Shown here: piece after piece, positions 6,737-12,548 of the stretch
Layout of the letters: each line of letters starts with the position of its first letter
Numbering within the stretch: the stretch's first letter is position 1
Position numbers and translations under genes: made by a program
Notes under the pieces: model-generated
Databases searched by the model: none
Told to the model about the DNA's origin: nothing
What the model saw: only the letters and a program-made list of their open reading frames with translations
Source: Verrucomicrobiota bacterium
Lineage (GTDB): Bacteria; Verrucomicrobiota; Verrucomicrobiia; Limisphaerales; AV2
Assembly (NCBI GenBank): GCA_003218935.1
Contig: QHPA01000049.1
Span: forward strand, 1 to 12,548
Reading direction: 5' to 3'
Length of the DNA: 12,548 bases

Positions 6737-7992
6737 GCGGTTTTCCTCCGGGAAACAAATCCAACGAGGTGAATCATGAACTGAGTCACCAGCCCTGCTG
6801 CGACCATGATGCAGCCGGCGTAGGGCGTTAGCCAGCTCGGATTCCGCACCACCTGCAAGATGGACGACGGCGCCTGCCCTGCCCGGCGCGCCAGTTCGCC
6901 AGCCACCATCTGGTATTGATAAAACGTCTGGCCTTCGTAGCGCAGCGGACTGTTCATGAAGATTTCGACCTCGCGGTTCTCACCGGTTTGGTGGTTTTCC
7001 AGACGCACGCGACTCCGGAAGTCCTTCGGGATGTCCGTGCCGCGATAAATCGAATGCGTCGCCTTGAGGAGGGTCAGCGAATAGGGTTCGTAAACGCGCG
7101 CCGGTCGCAGCACGAAGGCGAATTGCTTTCCGCCCGCCTCAACCGTTTGCGGTTCGGTGAGGCGGCTGATGATGCTCGCGGCCATCTGCTCGCCCATCTG
7201 GCGGCTGAAACTCTCACTCAAAGCCTCAACCATCAGGTCATCACCCGCCCAACCCGACACAACCCACGCGCCCAATGAGCCACTGGGAGCCACCACCTCA
7301 ATCAGGGCAGTCGGGACATTTTTGCTGTCCATGCTCTTCGTCTCGGCCGCCGGCCGGAAATCGAAGCTGCGCGCCAAACCATTCGTCGTGACGGGCGGCT
7401 CATTCTGCATCATCGGCGCGCGGAACGACGGGTCGGAGTTCAGCCAGCAGTACTTCACGTGGACGGTGAACGGCAGTTTCTCGTGCTTCAACTCGGCGCC
7501 CTTCGCCAGGAGCCTGGCGGGAATCGCGACCACTTCCTCGGTATCCGCGTCCGCGTCGGTGATGAAGGCCAGTTCGTAATTCATCCCGCTCTCGGCGTAA
7601 GACCTGGTTTGGCCCTCGGAAAAGCGGATTTGCGTCTCGCGCGAAAAGAGGTCGGTCGTCAGCTGGCCGACGAGCAGCAGGATGACGCCCGCGTGCGTGA
7701 GCTGGATGCCGATTTTCTTCGTTGTGAGTTGAAACCGCTTGATGTGGGCGGCGACGAGGTTGATGAGCAGCAGCGTTCCAATGAGGTAGCCGCCCGGCAG
7801 CCCAATCGGAATGCGGTGGCCAAACATCGTGATGCCCCGGACGAACCAGTGTTTGAAATAACGGGCCTGCGCGTTGTAAAGCCCTTCGTCCGCTTGCGCC
7901 ACCGTCCCGACAAACACGAGCACGATCCCGAACGCCAGCAACACCACCGTCAGCCGAAGCGACGTAAAGAATCTGAACAGACGATCAAACAT
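6733..7992 (-). CDS. resB: ResB/Ccs1-type cytochrome c biogenesis protein
   Basis: ResB (Ccs1) is the partner of CcsA in System II cytochrome c maturation; the pair moves heme to the outside and ligates it to CXXCH motifs. From the ATG at 7992 it is 419 residues. The first helix, in MFDRLFRFFTSLRLTVVLLAF..VGTVAQ (1-33), carries the family's SLRLTVVLL and GTVAQ signatures. A second helix is at about 66-84, a third at 97-113, then a large extracytoplasmic domain (about 115-385) with LRYEGQTFYQYQM near its end, and a last helix (about 390-412) containing a His in MIHLVGF. The reading frame is open to a GTG at 8040, but relatives start just before the first helix, so I prefer 7992. That start overlaps the stop of the lipoprotein gene by 8 bases (7985-7992), and the stop overlaps the ccsA start by 4, so the three genes form one coupled unit. 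Confidence 0.93.
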   Translation of the reverse strand: MFDRLFRFFTSLRLTVVLLAFGIVLVFVGTVAQADEGLYNAQARYFKHWFVRGITMFGHRIPIGLPGGYLIGTLLLINLVAAHIKRFQLTTKKIGIQLTHAGVILLLVGQLTTDLFSRETQIRFSEGQTRSYAESGMNYELAFITDADADTEEVVAIPARLLAKGAELKHEKLPFTVHVKYCWLNSDPSFRAPMMQNEPPVTTNGLARSFDFRPAAETKSMDSKNVPTALIEVVAPSGSLGAWVVSGWAGDDLMVEALSESFSRQMGEQMAASIISRLTEPQTVEAGGKQFAFVLRPARVYEPYSLTLLKATHSIYRGTDIPKDFRSRVRLENHQTGENREVEIFMNSPLRYEGQTFYQYQMVAGELARRAGQAPSSILQVVRNPSWLTPYAGCIMVAAGLVTQFMIHLVGFVSRRKTA

Positions 7993-9115
7993 TTGGATAA
8001 TGCACGGATTGGACGAATTTGATAAAAGCGGTTTTCTCACGCCCCGCCACCGCCGGGTCGCCCATCAATTTGTAAAACCAGGTTTGCCCTTCTCGCGGGA
8101 CGATGACGCTGATAAGCCGGGCTTTTTCGCCGGTCTTTTGATTCCTGCCGCTCATATCCACTAACATGGCTTTGCCCCCCGGCACGTCAAGCGAGCTCAT
8201 CAATTGCGACAGGTCCGCTTCACTCGCGGCGTTCAAGCCGAGCTGTTGCACACGCCAGCGATTTACGTTGGCCAGCACTCCGCCCGCCTCGCCGGGAAAA
8301 GTGCTGACGGTCACTTCCGCTTTGCCGTCGCTGCTGCTGATGAGAAACTTCGCCAGCAACATTTGCGTCCGCGGCACCTCCTGCCACCCGGCGGGGGCAT
8401 CCCACGACGGCTTGTCCAGCGGACTATCCGAAACTCCCGCGTCGCCATCTGGCGCGATTGGAACCCGCTTGGCATTCGTGCTCGCGAAATGAGCCGCGCG
8501 GACCCGAGTTCCGCGGGGCTCCACGAACGTGACCGAGTTCAAAAAACCGATAAAGGCCCGTTTCTGCGCGGTGACGACTCCCGCATCTCCCGCCAGTTTG
8601 AAAAACCAGGTTGTGCCGCCGCGCGCAAAAACCGCCACCAGAATGCGGTTCGGCGCGGCGTTGCTCGACGCTTTCATCGCGCCGGTCAAATCAACAAGCT
8701 TGGCCGAGACAGGGCCAACGTTTACGGTCTCGACCAGCTTGGCCAGTTCCTCGTCGCTGACCGGCGGCAGGCCTGCGTTCTCGCGAACGATGTTCACCAA
8801 ACTCAACTCGCTGGCGCCTTCGCCCGGAAACGTCATCACCGAGAGCTGCGCCTGGCGGCCCGCGTCGCCGGGAACCGAAAAGTTCGCGAGACTCATTCCG
8901 CTGCGCGTAAGCTCCTCCCAGCCGGGAGGCGTTTTCCACTGAATCTGCGGCTGCTGCTCCTCCCCGTCCTGAGCCTCGGCCAATTCAGGCCCCGTTTTCT
9001 TCGGCACGCGGTAAACCGTGATTTCCTCCCTGCGACAGCCGGCTAACAACACTGCCAACAGAAAAAGGCCTGCGCACCGCGCCGCGCCGATTTTCGTGAG
9101 CAACCGTTTAATCAC
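7985..9115 (-). CDS. Lipoprotein with two tandem ~140-residue repeats, first gene of the resB-ccsA unit
   Basis: A 376-residue predicted lipoprotein of unknown function. Residues 1-26 are a lipoprotein signal with lipobox LLAGC27; the residues after the Cys are Arg-Arg, not Asp, compatible with outer-membrane sorting. The mature protein is an internal duplication: repeat 1 (about 59-197) and repeat 2 (about 237-373) share PPGW-E/PAGW-E, the block MTFPGEG (94-100)/STFPGEA (271-277), an AGLPP/LGLNA-type segment, AKLVDLTG/AMLVDMSG, GTTWFFKLAGD (167-177)/GQTWFYKLMGD (343-353), and F..F..SV near the end. A Pro/Asp/Ser-rich linker joins them. The lipobox Cys is the only Cys of the mature form, so thiol chemistry is ruled out. 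The start is a GTG at 9115. The gene overlaps resB by 8 bases, so a role near cytochrome c maturation is likely by position, but that is inference. I recall similar unnamed proteins in Verrucomicrobia. Confidence 0.88.
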   Translation of the reverse strand: MIKRLLTKIGAARCAGLFLLAVLLAGCRREEITVYRVPKKTGPELAEAQDGEEQQPQIQWKTPPGWEELTRSGMSLANFSVPGDAGRQAQLSVMTFPGEGASELSLVNIVRENAGLPPVSDEELAKLVETVNVGPVSAKLVDLTGAMKASSNAAPNRILVAVFARGGTTWFFKLAGDAGVVTAQKRAFIGFLNSVTFVEPRGTRVRAAHFASTNAKRVPIAPDGDAGVSDSPLDKPSWDAPAGWQEVPRTQMLLAKFLISSSDGKAEVTVSTFPGEAGGVLANVNRWRVQQLGLNAASEADLSQLMSSLDVPGGKAMLVDMSGRNQKTGEKARLISVIVPREGQTWFYKLMGDPAVAGREKTAFIKFVQSVHYPNV

Positions 9116-9136
9116 AACAATGAGTCCAGTTTGACG

Positions 9137-9166
9137 AGGATAGCGCGCGCCTTATTTGAGGAGCAA
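9137..9166 (-). promoter_or_regulatory. Possible promoter of the lipoprotein-resB-ccsA unit
   Basis: On the minus strand TTGCTC (9166-9161) is followed after 18 bases by TATCCT (9142-9137), which would give a start near 9130, about 15 bases before the GTG at 9115. The match to consensus is modest (4/6 in the -10 and about half in the -35), so this is a suggestion based mainly on position. Confidence 0.25.
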
Positions 9167-9231
9167 CGGAAAAGTGGCAGCCCGCGAAGCTCCAGGGGCG
9201 AAGCCATTGTTCGGGCCAGTAAAGAGCCTGG

Positions 9232-9267
9232 TGACCTCGGCTCCTACAGGCATGAGGAGCGAGGTCA
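9232..9267 (-). terminator. Strong hairpin overlapping the rho stop codon
   Basis: TGACCTC (9232-9238) pairs with GAGGTCA (9261-9267) and GCTCCT (9240-9245) pairs with AGGAGC (9255-9260), with a single bulged G at 9239 and a 9-base loop. That is 13 bp with one bulge. The rho stop TGA (9265-9267) is inside the stem. No T-run follows on the minus strand, so it may be a 3'-end protecting hairpin, a factor-dependent terminator or a copy of an intergenic repeat rather than a classical terminator. Confidence 0.5.
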
Positions 9268-10728
9268 ACCCGTCGCCATCGACAGCAGGAACTCAATGTT
9301 GCTTTTGGTCTTCTTCAATTTATTGAGCAGCAGTTCCATTGCCTCGACCGGCGGCACCCCGGTCAACGCCCGGCGGAGAATCACCACGCGGCTGCATTCG
9401 TCCGGATGATAGAGCAGTTCCTCTTTGCGCGTCCCGGAGCGTTCGATGTTGATGGACGGGAAAATGCGGCGGTCCACCAGCGCGCGGTCCAAATGCACTT
9501 CCATGTTGCCCGTGCCTTTGAACTCTTCAAAAATGACTTCGTCCATGCGCGAACCGGTATCGACGAGCGCGGTGGCGAGAATGGTAAGCGAGCCGCCCTC
9601 CTCAATGTTGCGCGCCGCGCCGAAGAACCGCTTTGGCTTGTGGAGCGCGTTGGCATCCACACCGCCGGACAGGATTTTGCCGGAGTGCGGCTGCACAGTA
9701 TTGTAAGCGCGGGCCAGACGCGTGATCGAGTCGAGCAGGATCACCGCGTCCTTTTTGTGCTCGACCATGCGTCGCGCTTTTTCAATGACCATCTCCGCCA
9801 CCTGCACGTGGCGTTCGGGCGGCTCGTCGAACGTCGAGCTGATCACCTCCGCCGGCTTGCAACTGCGCTCCATGTCGGTCACTTCCTCCGGGCGTTCATC
9901 GATCAGCAGGATGAAGAGATACGAATCCGGATTGTTCTTGATAATGGCGTTGGCCACTTTCTGCAACAAAACCGTCTTGCCGGTGCGCGGCGGCGCGACG
10001 ATCAATCCGCGCGTGCCTTTGCCGATGGGACAAACCAAATCCAGCACACGCGTCGAGAGCTCATCCTGCGCAGTCTCGAGGATGAAGCGCTTGGTCGGAA
10101 AGAGCGGGGTAAGATTATCGAAATGCGTCTTGTCTTTCGCCCTGTCCGGATCCTCATGGCCGACCGCTTCGACTTTCAGCAGCGCAAAAAAACGCTCCTT
10201 CTCCTTCGGCGGACGAATCTGGCCGGAGACGGCGTCGCCGGTCTGCAAATCGAAGCGACGAATCTGCGAAGGCGAGACGTAGATGTCCTCCGGGCACGGC
10301 AGGTAGTTGAAACTCTGCGAGCGAAGAAAGCCGAAGCCTTCCGGCAGTATCTCCAGCACGCCTTCGGCGAACAGAATGCCGCTGCGTTCGGCGTTCTTCT
10401 GGAGGATCTGGAAGATCACTTCGTGCTTCTTCATTGTGCCGAAGTTTTCAATGCCCATCTCCTTGGCCATCTGGTTCAATTCGGCCATGGACATCGCCTG
10501 CAGTTGGCTGATGTTGATGGTGTTCGCGGCCGTCAACCCCGCGCCGGGAGCGCCCTCGTCCGGCTCAGCCTTTTTCGTCGGACGCGGGAGGTCCTCGGAC
10601 GACTTCGGCGCGGCCGTTTCCTCTCCTGCGGTGTGCGCCAGCGAGGCGTCTTCCGGCAATCCTTCCATCAATTCATCTCTCTTCGCCTTGCCTCTGGGTC
10701 GGGCGTTTTTTTTGGCAACTCGTGGCAT
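9265..10728 (-). CDS. rho: Transcription termination factor Rho
   Basis: Rho is the hexameric RNA helicase that ends transcription of untranslated RNA. The 487 residues comprise a charged, low-complexity extension (1-75), Lys/Arg-rich at first then Glu/Pro-rich; the N-terminal helical domain ([35 protein letters not shown], 76-110); the RNA-binding cold-shock-like domain with GFGFLRS (131-137) and [12 protein letters not shown] (148-159); and the ATPase core with Walker A APPRTGKT (245-252), [13 protein letters not shown] (274-286), Walker [16 protein letters not shown] (329-343), the loop [27 protein letters not shown] (354-380) and [10 protein letters not shown] near the end. Compared with E. 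coli Rho (419 residues), the excess is almost all in the N-terminal extension, as in several other phyla. The ATG at 10728 has no evident ribosome binding site. The 139-base leader has three hairpins. It is flanked by unrelated housekeeping genes and is probably its own transcription unit. Confidence 0.97.
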   Translation of the reverse strand: MPRVAKKNARPRGKAKRDELMEGLPEDASLAHTAGEETAAPKSSEDLPRPTKKAEPDEGAPGAGLTAANTINISQLQAMSMAELNQMAKEMGIENFGTMKKHEVIFQILQKNAERSGILFAEGVLEILPEGFGFLRSQSFNYLPCPEDIYVSPSQIRRFDLQTGDAVSGQIRPPKEKERFFALLKVEAVGHEDPDRAKDKTHFDNLTPLFPTKRFILETAQDELSTRVLDLVCPIGKGTRGLIVAPPRTGKTVLLQKVANAIIKNNPDSYLFILLIDERPEEVTDMERSCKPAEVISSTFDEPPERHVQVAEMVIEKARRMVEHKKDAVILLDSITRLARAYNTVQPHSGKILSGGVDANALHKPKRFFGAARNIEEGGSLTILATALVDTGSRMDEVIFEEFKGTGNMEVHLDRALVDRRIFPSINIERSGTRKEELLYHPDECSRVVILRRALTGVPPVEAMELLLNKLKKTKSNIEFLLSMATG

Positions 10729-10764
10729 AATTTATAAAGGGCAGGTTACTGACCCTGGCGGACA

Positions 10765-10781
10765 CGGCAGAGGGACTGCCG
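10765..10781 (-). promoter_or_regulatory. Small hairpin in the rho leader
   Basis: CGGCAG (10765-10770) pairs with CTGCCG (10776-10781) around a 5-base loop, 37 bases before the rho ATG. rho genes are often autoregulated through their leader in other bacteria, but nothing in the sequence proves this here. Confidence 0.2.
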
Positions 10782-10799
10782 ACACTTCCTCTTAGTCCA

Positions 10800-10847
10800 C
10801 CAGAAGGAAAAATCCGTTCATTCTGGCGCAGTTTCAAAAAAACTGCG
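10800..10847 (-). terminator. Tandem hairpins after glyA, in the glyA-rho gap
   Basis: Hairpin A: CGCAGTTT (10827-10834) with AAACTGCG (10840-10847), a perfect 8-bp stem with a 5-base loop, 20 bases after the stop at 10868-10870. Hairpin B: CCAGAA (10800-10805) with TTCTGG (10821-10826), immediately next to it, with a 15-base loop. On the minus strand the run of T is in the loop and stem of A rather than after it, so classical intrinsic termination is uncertain; position and stem quality favour a 3'-end function for the rpiB-glyA transcript. Confidence 0.45.
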
Positions 10848-10867
10848 AGGGGTCATTTAGTTAAAAA

Positions 10868-12544
10868 TCAATACGGCAAGGGAAATCTTGCGGTTAATTC
10901 ACGAACACGTTGGCGCACCTTCCGCGCCCCGTCAACATTTTTAATGTCGAGCAGAACTTCGCTGACCATGTCCGCAATGGCGGCCATCTCAGGCTCCTTC
11001 ATGCCGCGCGTGGTCACCGCAGGCGTGCCCAACCGCACGCCGCTGGCCTGAAACGGCGAGCGCGTTTCAAACGGGATGGTATTCTTGTTGACCGTGATGC
11101 CGGCTTCGTCCAGGGCCGTCTGGCATTCCTTGCCGGTCAGGCCGCGCGAGCCGACGTCCACCAGCATGAGATGATTGTCGGTGCCACCGCTGACCAGGCG
11201 GAACCCGTTTCGCTTCATCCCTTCGGCCAGCGCCCTCGCATTCTTCACGATCTGCCGCTGGTACTCTTTGAACGCCGGCTGCAAGGCTTCGTGAAAACAG
11301 ACCGCTTTCGCGGCGATGACGTGCATCAGCGGTCCACCCTGAATGCCGGGGAACACCTGAGAATCCACTTCCTTCGCGTATTTCTCCCGGCACAGAATCA
11401 GTCCGCCGCGCGGTCCGCGCAGCGTTTTGTGCGTGGTCGTCGTCACGAAATCAGCGTGCTCAATCGGACTCGGATGCAACCCCGCAGCCACCAGTCCGGC
11501 GACATGCGCAATGTCCGCCAGCAGCAGCGCGCCTGCTTCGCGCGCAATTTCGCCCATCCGTTTGAAGTCAACGCTGCGTGGATAAGCGCTGGCGCCGACC
11601 GTAATCATCCTGGGCCGGTGTTCCTGCGCCATTTTAGCGAGCTGATCGTAATCGATCTGCTCATCTGCTTTGCGCACTCCGTAATGGATGATTTCGAAAA
11701 ATTTGCCGGAAAAATTTGCTTTGTTGCCATGCGTGAGATGGCCGCCGTGGCTCAGGTCCATCGTCAGCATTTTGTCGCCTGGCTTGAGAAACGCGAAATA
11801 GACCGCCATGTTCGCGCTGCTGCCGCAGTGCGGCTGCACGTTCGCGTGTTCGGCGCCGAAAAGCTGTTTGGCGCGGTCAATCGCCAGTTGCTCGGCGATA
11901 TCCACGTTTTCACAACCGCCATACCAGCGTTTGCGCGGGTAGCCTTCGGCGTATTTGTTCGTGAGCACCGAGCCTTGCGCCTCCAGGACCGCGGGACTGG
12001 TGAAGTTTTCACTGGCAATCAGTTCGATGTTCTCCTGTTGCCGCAGTCGCTCCGAACGGATCGCCTCGGCGACCTCCGGGTCAACCATTCCCAACCGAAA
12101 CATCCCCGCAGCTTCGATGCGCTCCACCTTGGCCACGCGACGCGCGTGACGTCCGCCTTCGAAATGCGCGTCGAGAAAAGCGTCCACCATCTTCTTCGCC
12201 TGCTCCGCGCCGACGAATTTGCCGCCGAGACAAAGCACATTGGCGTCATTGTGCTGCCGGGCCAGCGCCGCCATTTTTTCGTCGAAAACCAACGCCGCGC
12301 GGGCGCCCGGCACTTTGTTGGCCGCGATGCTCATGCCGAGGCCCGTGGCGCAAACCAAAAGCCCGAGGTCGCTTTTCTGATCGGCCACGTTGTGCGCCAC
12401 GGCCTGCGCGAAATCAGGATAGTCGGCCGAGTCCATCGAGGTGGTGCCGAAGTCCAGGACCTTCAAGCCGCGTTGTTCCAGATGTTGCCTGAGCGACTCC
12501 TTCAACTCGTAGCCGGCATGGTCCGCGCCGAGCGCCACGGTCAC
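10868..12544 (-). CDS. glyA: Fused ribose-5-phosphate isomerase B / serine hydroxymethyltransferase
   Basis: One open frame of 558 residues carries two complete enzymes. Residues 1-145 are RpiB (ribulose-5-P to ribose-5-P, pentose phosphate pathway): ALGADHAG (4-11) with D8/H9, DYPDFA (41-46), the catalytic-Cys motif [15 protein letters not shown] (63-77, C65), RQHNDANVL (97-104) and GGRHARRV (130-137). Residues about 150-558 are SHMT (serine + tetrahydrofolate to glycine + methylene-THF): IELIASENF (173-181), [17 protein letters not shown] (194-210), [11 protein letters not shown] (235-245), [12 protein letters not shown] (344-355), [14 protein letters not shown] (368-381) with the PLP Lys K373, and [19 protein letters not shown] near the end. 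The junction has almost no linker. The position after HGS-type His239 is Cys where E. coli has Ser. The apparent start is GTG at 12544, four bases from the window edge; the frame is open to the edge, so the true start may lie outside. Rho follows after 139 bases. Confidence 0.95.
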   Translation of the reverse strand: MTVALGADHAGYELKESLRQHLEQRGLKVLDFGTTSMDSADYPDFAQAVAHNVADQKSDLGLLVCATGLGMSIAANKVPGARAALVFDEKMAALARQHNDANVLCLGGKFVGAEQAKKMVDAFLDAHFEGGRHARRVAKVERIEAAGMFRLGMVDPEVAEAIRSERLRQQENIELIASENFTSPAVLEAQGSVLTNKYAEGYPRKRWYGGCENVDIAEQLAIDRAKQLFGAEHANVQPHCGSSANMAVYFAFLKPGDKMLTMDLSHGGHLTHGNKANFSGKFFEIIHYGVRKADEQIDYDQLAKMAQEHRPRMITVGASAYPRSVDFKRMGEIAREAGALLLADIAHVAGLVAAGLHPSPIEHADFVTTTTHKTLRGPRGGLILCREKYAKEVDSQVFPGIQGGPLMHVIAAKAVCFHEALQPAFKEYQRQIVKNARALAEGMKRNGFRLVSGGTDNHLMLVDVGSRGLTGKECQTALDEAGITVNKNTIPFETRSPFQASGVRLGTPAVTTRGMKEPEMAAIADMVSEVLLDIKNVDGARKVRQRVRELTARFPLPY

Positions 12545-12548
12545 GGTC

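Noticed and set aside
5621..6772. A 383-residue plus-strand frame opposite ccsA.
   Set aside because: It is an antisense shadow of the conserved extracytoplasmic domain of CcsA.
7993..8040. An upstream GTG start for resB at 8040, adding 16 residues.
   Set aside because: The extra residues (MRKPLLSNSSNPCIIQ) do not look like the start of Ccs1/ResB proteins, which begin just before the first helix; ATG 7992 gives the usual short N-terminus and a compact 8-base overlap.
9406..10737. A 443-residue open frame on the plus strand, fully antisense to rho.
   Set aside because: It mirrors the rho frame exactly, and its translation has the Arg/His/Leu-rich composition of an antisense shadow in a GC-rich genome; no domain is recognisable and rho itself is unambiguous.
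10955..11100. Loss of function in the SHMT part because of a Cys in the HSGS-type motif.
   Set aside because: The PLP lysine and the flanking Gly and Ser of the phosphate-binding segment are present; Ser to Cys at this position alone does not indicate an inactive enzyme.

Overview
The window looks like a core-chromosome stretch from a member of the Verrucomicrobiota, probably the Pedosphaera/Limisphaera side of the phylum. This placement rests on gene types and protein style: a 1024-residue SecA with an enlarged preprotein cross-linking domain, a Rho with a charged N-terminal extension, a large Ccs-type (System II) cytochrome c maturation module, and a small Cys-rich secreted protein of a kind I associate with Verrucomicrobia and Planctomycetes. 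No phylogenetic computation was possible. Almost everything is on the minus strand; the one exception is the tail of a plus-strand membrane protein at 1-180.

In the direction of transcription (right to left) the layout is: an in-frame fusion of ribose-5-phosphate isomerase B with serine hydroxymethyltransferase (12544-10868, its 5' end at the window edge); transcription terminator factor Rho (10728-9265); a tightly packed cytochrome c biogenesis unit made of a lipoprotein with two tandem repeats (9115-7985), ResB/Ccs1 (7992-6733) and CcsA/ResC (6736-4876), with overlapping start and stop codons; a Uma2-type PD-(D/E)XK nuclease-fold gene (4824-4348); SecA (4258-1184); the C-terminal remnant of a PiT-type phosphate transporter (1169-897); and a small secreted Cys-rich protein (680-336) that ends at a good intrinsic terminator (268-318).

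Two genes are broken. CcsA has lost a segment of roughly 25-30 codons at about 5370-5374 with a frame change, which removes a membrane helix and one of the expected heme-ligand histidines; the reading frame resumes intact on the other side. The phosphate transporter keeps only its last ~90 residues, joined directly behind the secA stop codon. Both remnants are otherwise well conserved, so the lesions are either recent or assembly artefacts.

The most interesting non-coding signal is a 31-bp direct repeat (29/31 identical) that sits once upstream of the Uma2 gene and once upstream of secA. It could be a duplicated promoter module or the footprint of cassette insertion. I found no CRISPR array, tRNA, rRNA, complete insertion sequence or obvious defence island. 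No wholly new multi-gene system is evident; the best candidates for novelty are the RpiB-GlyA fusion, the duplicated lipoprotein coupled to ResB-CcsA, and the repeat flanking the Uma2 gene.
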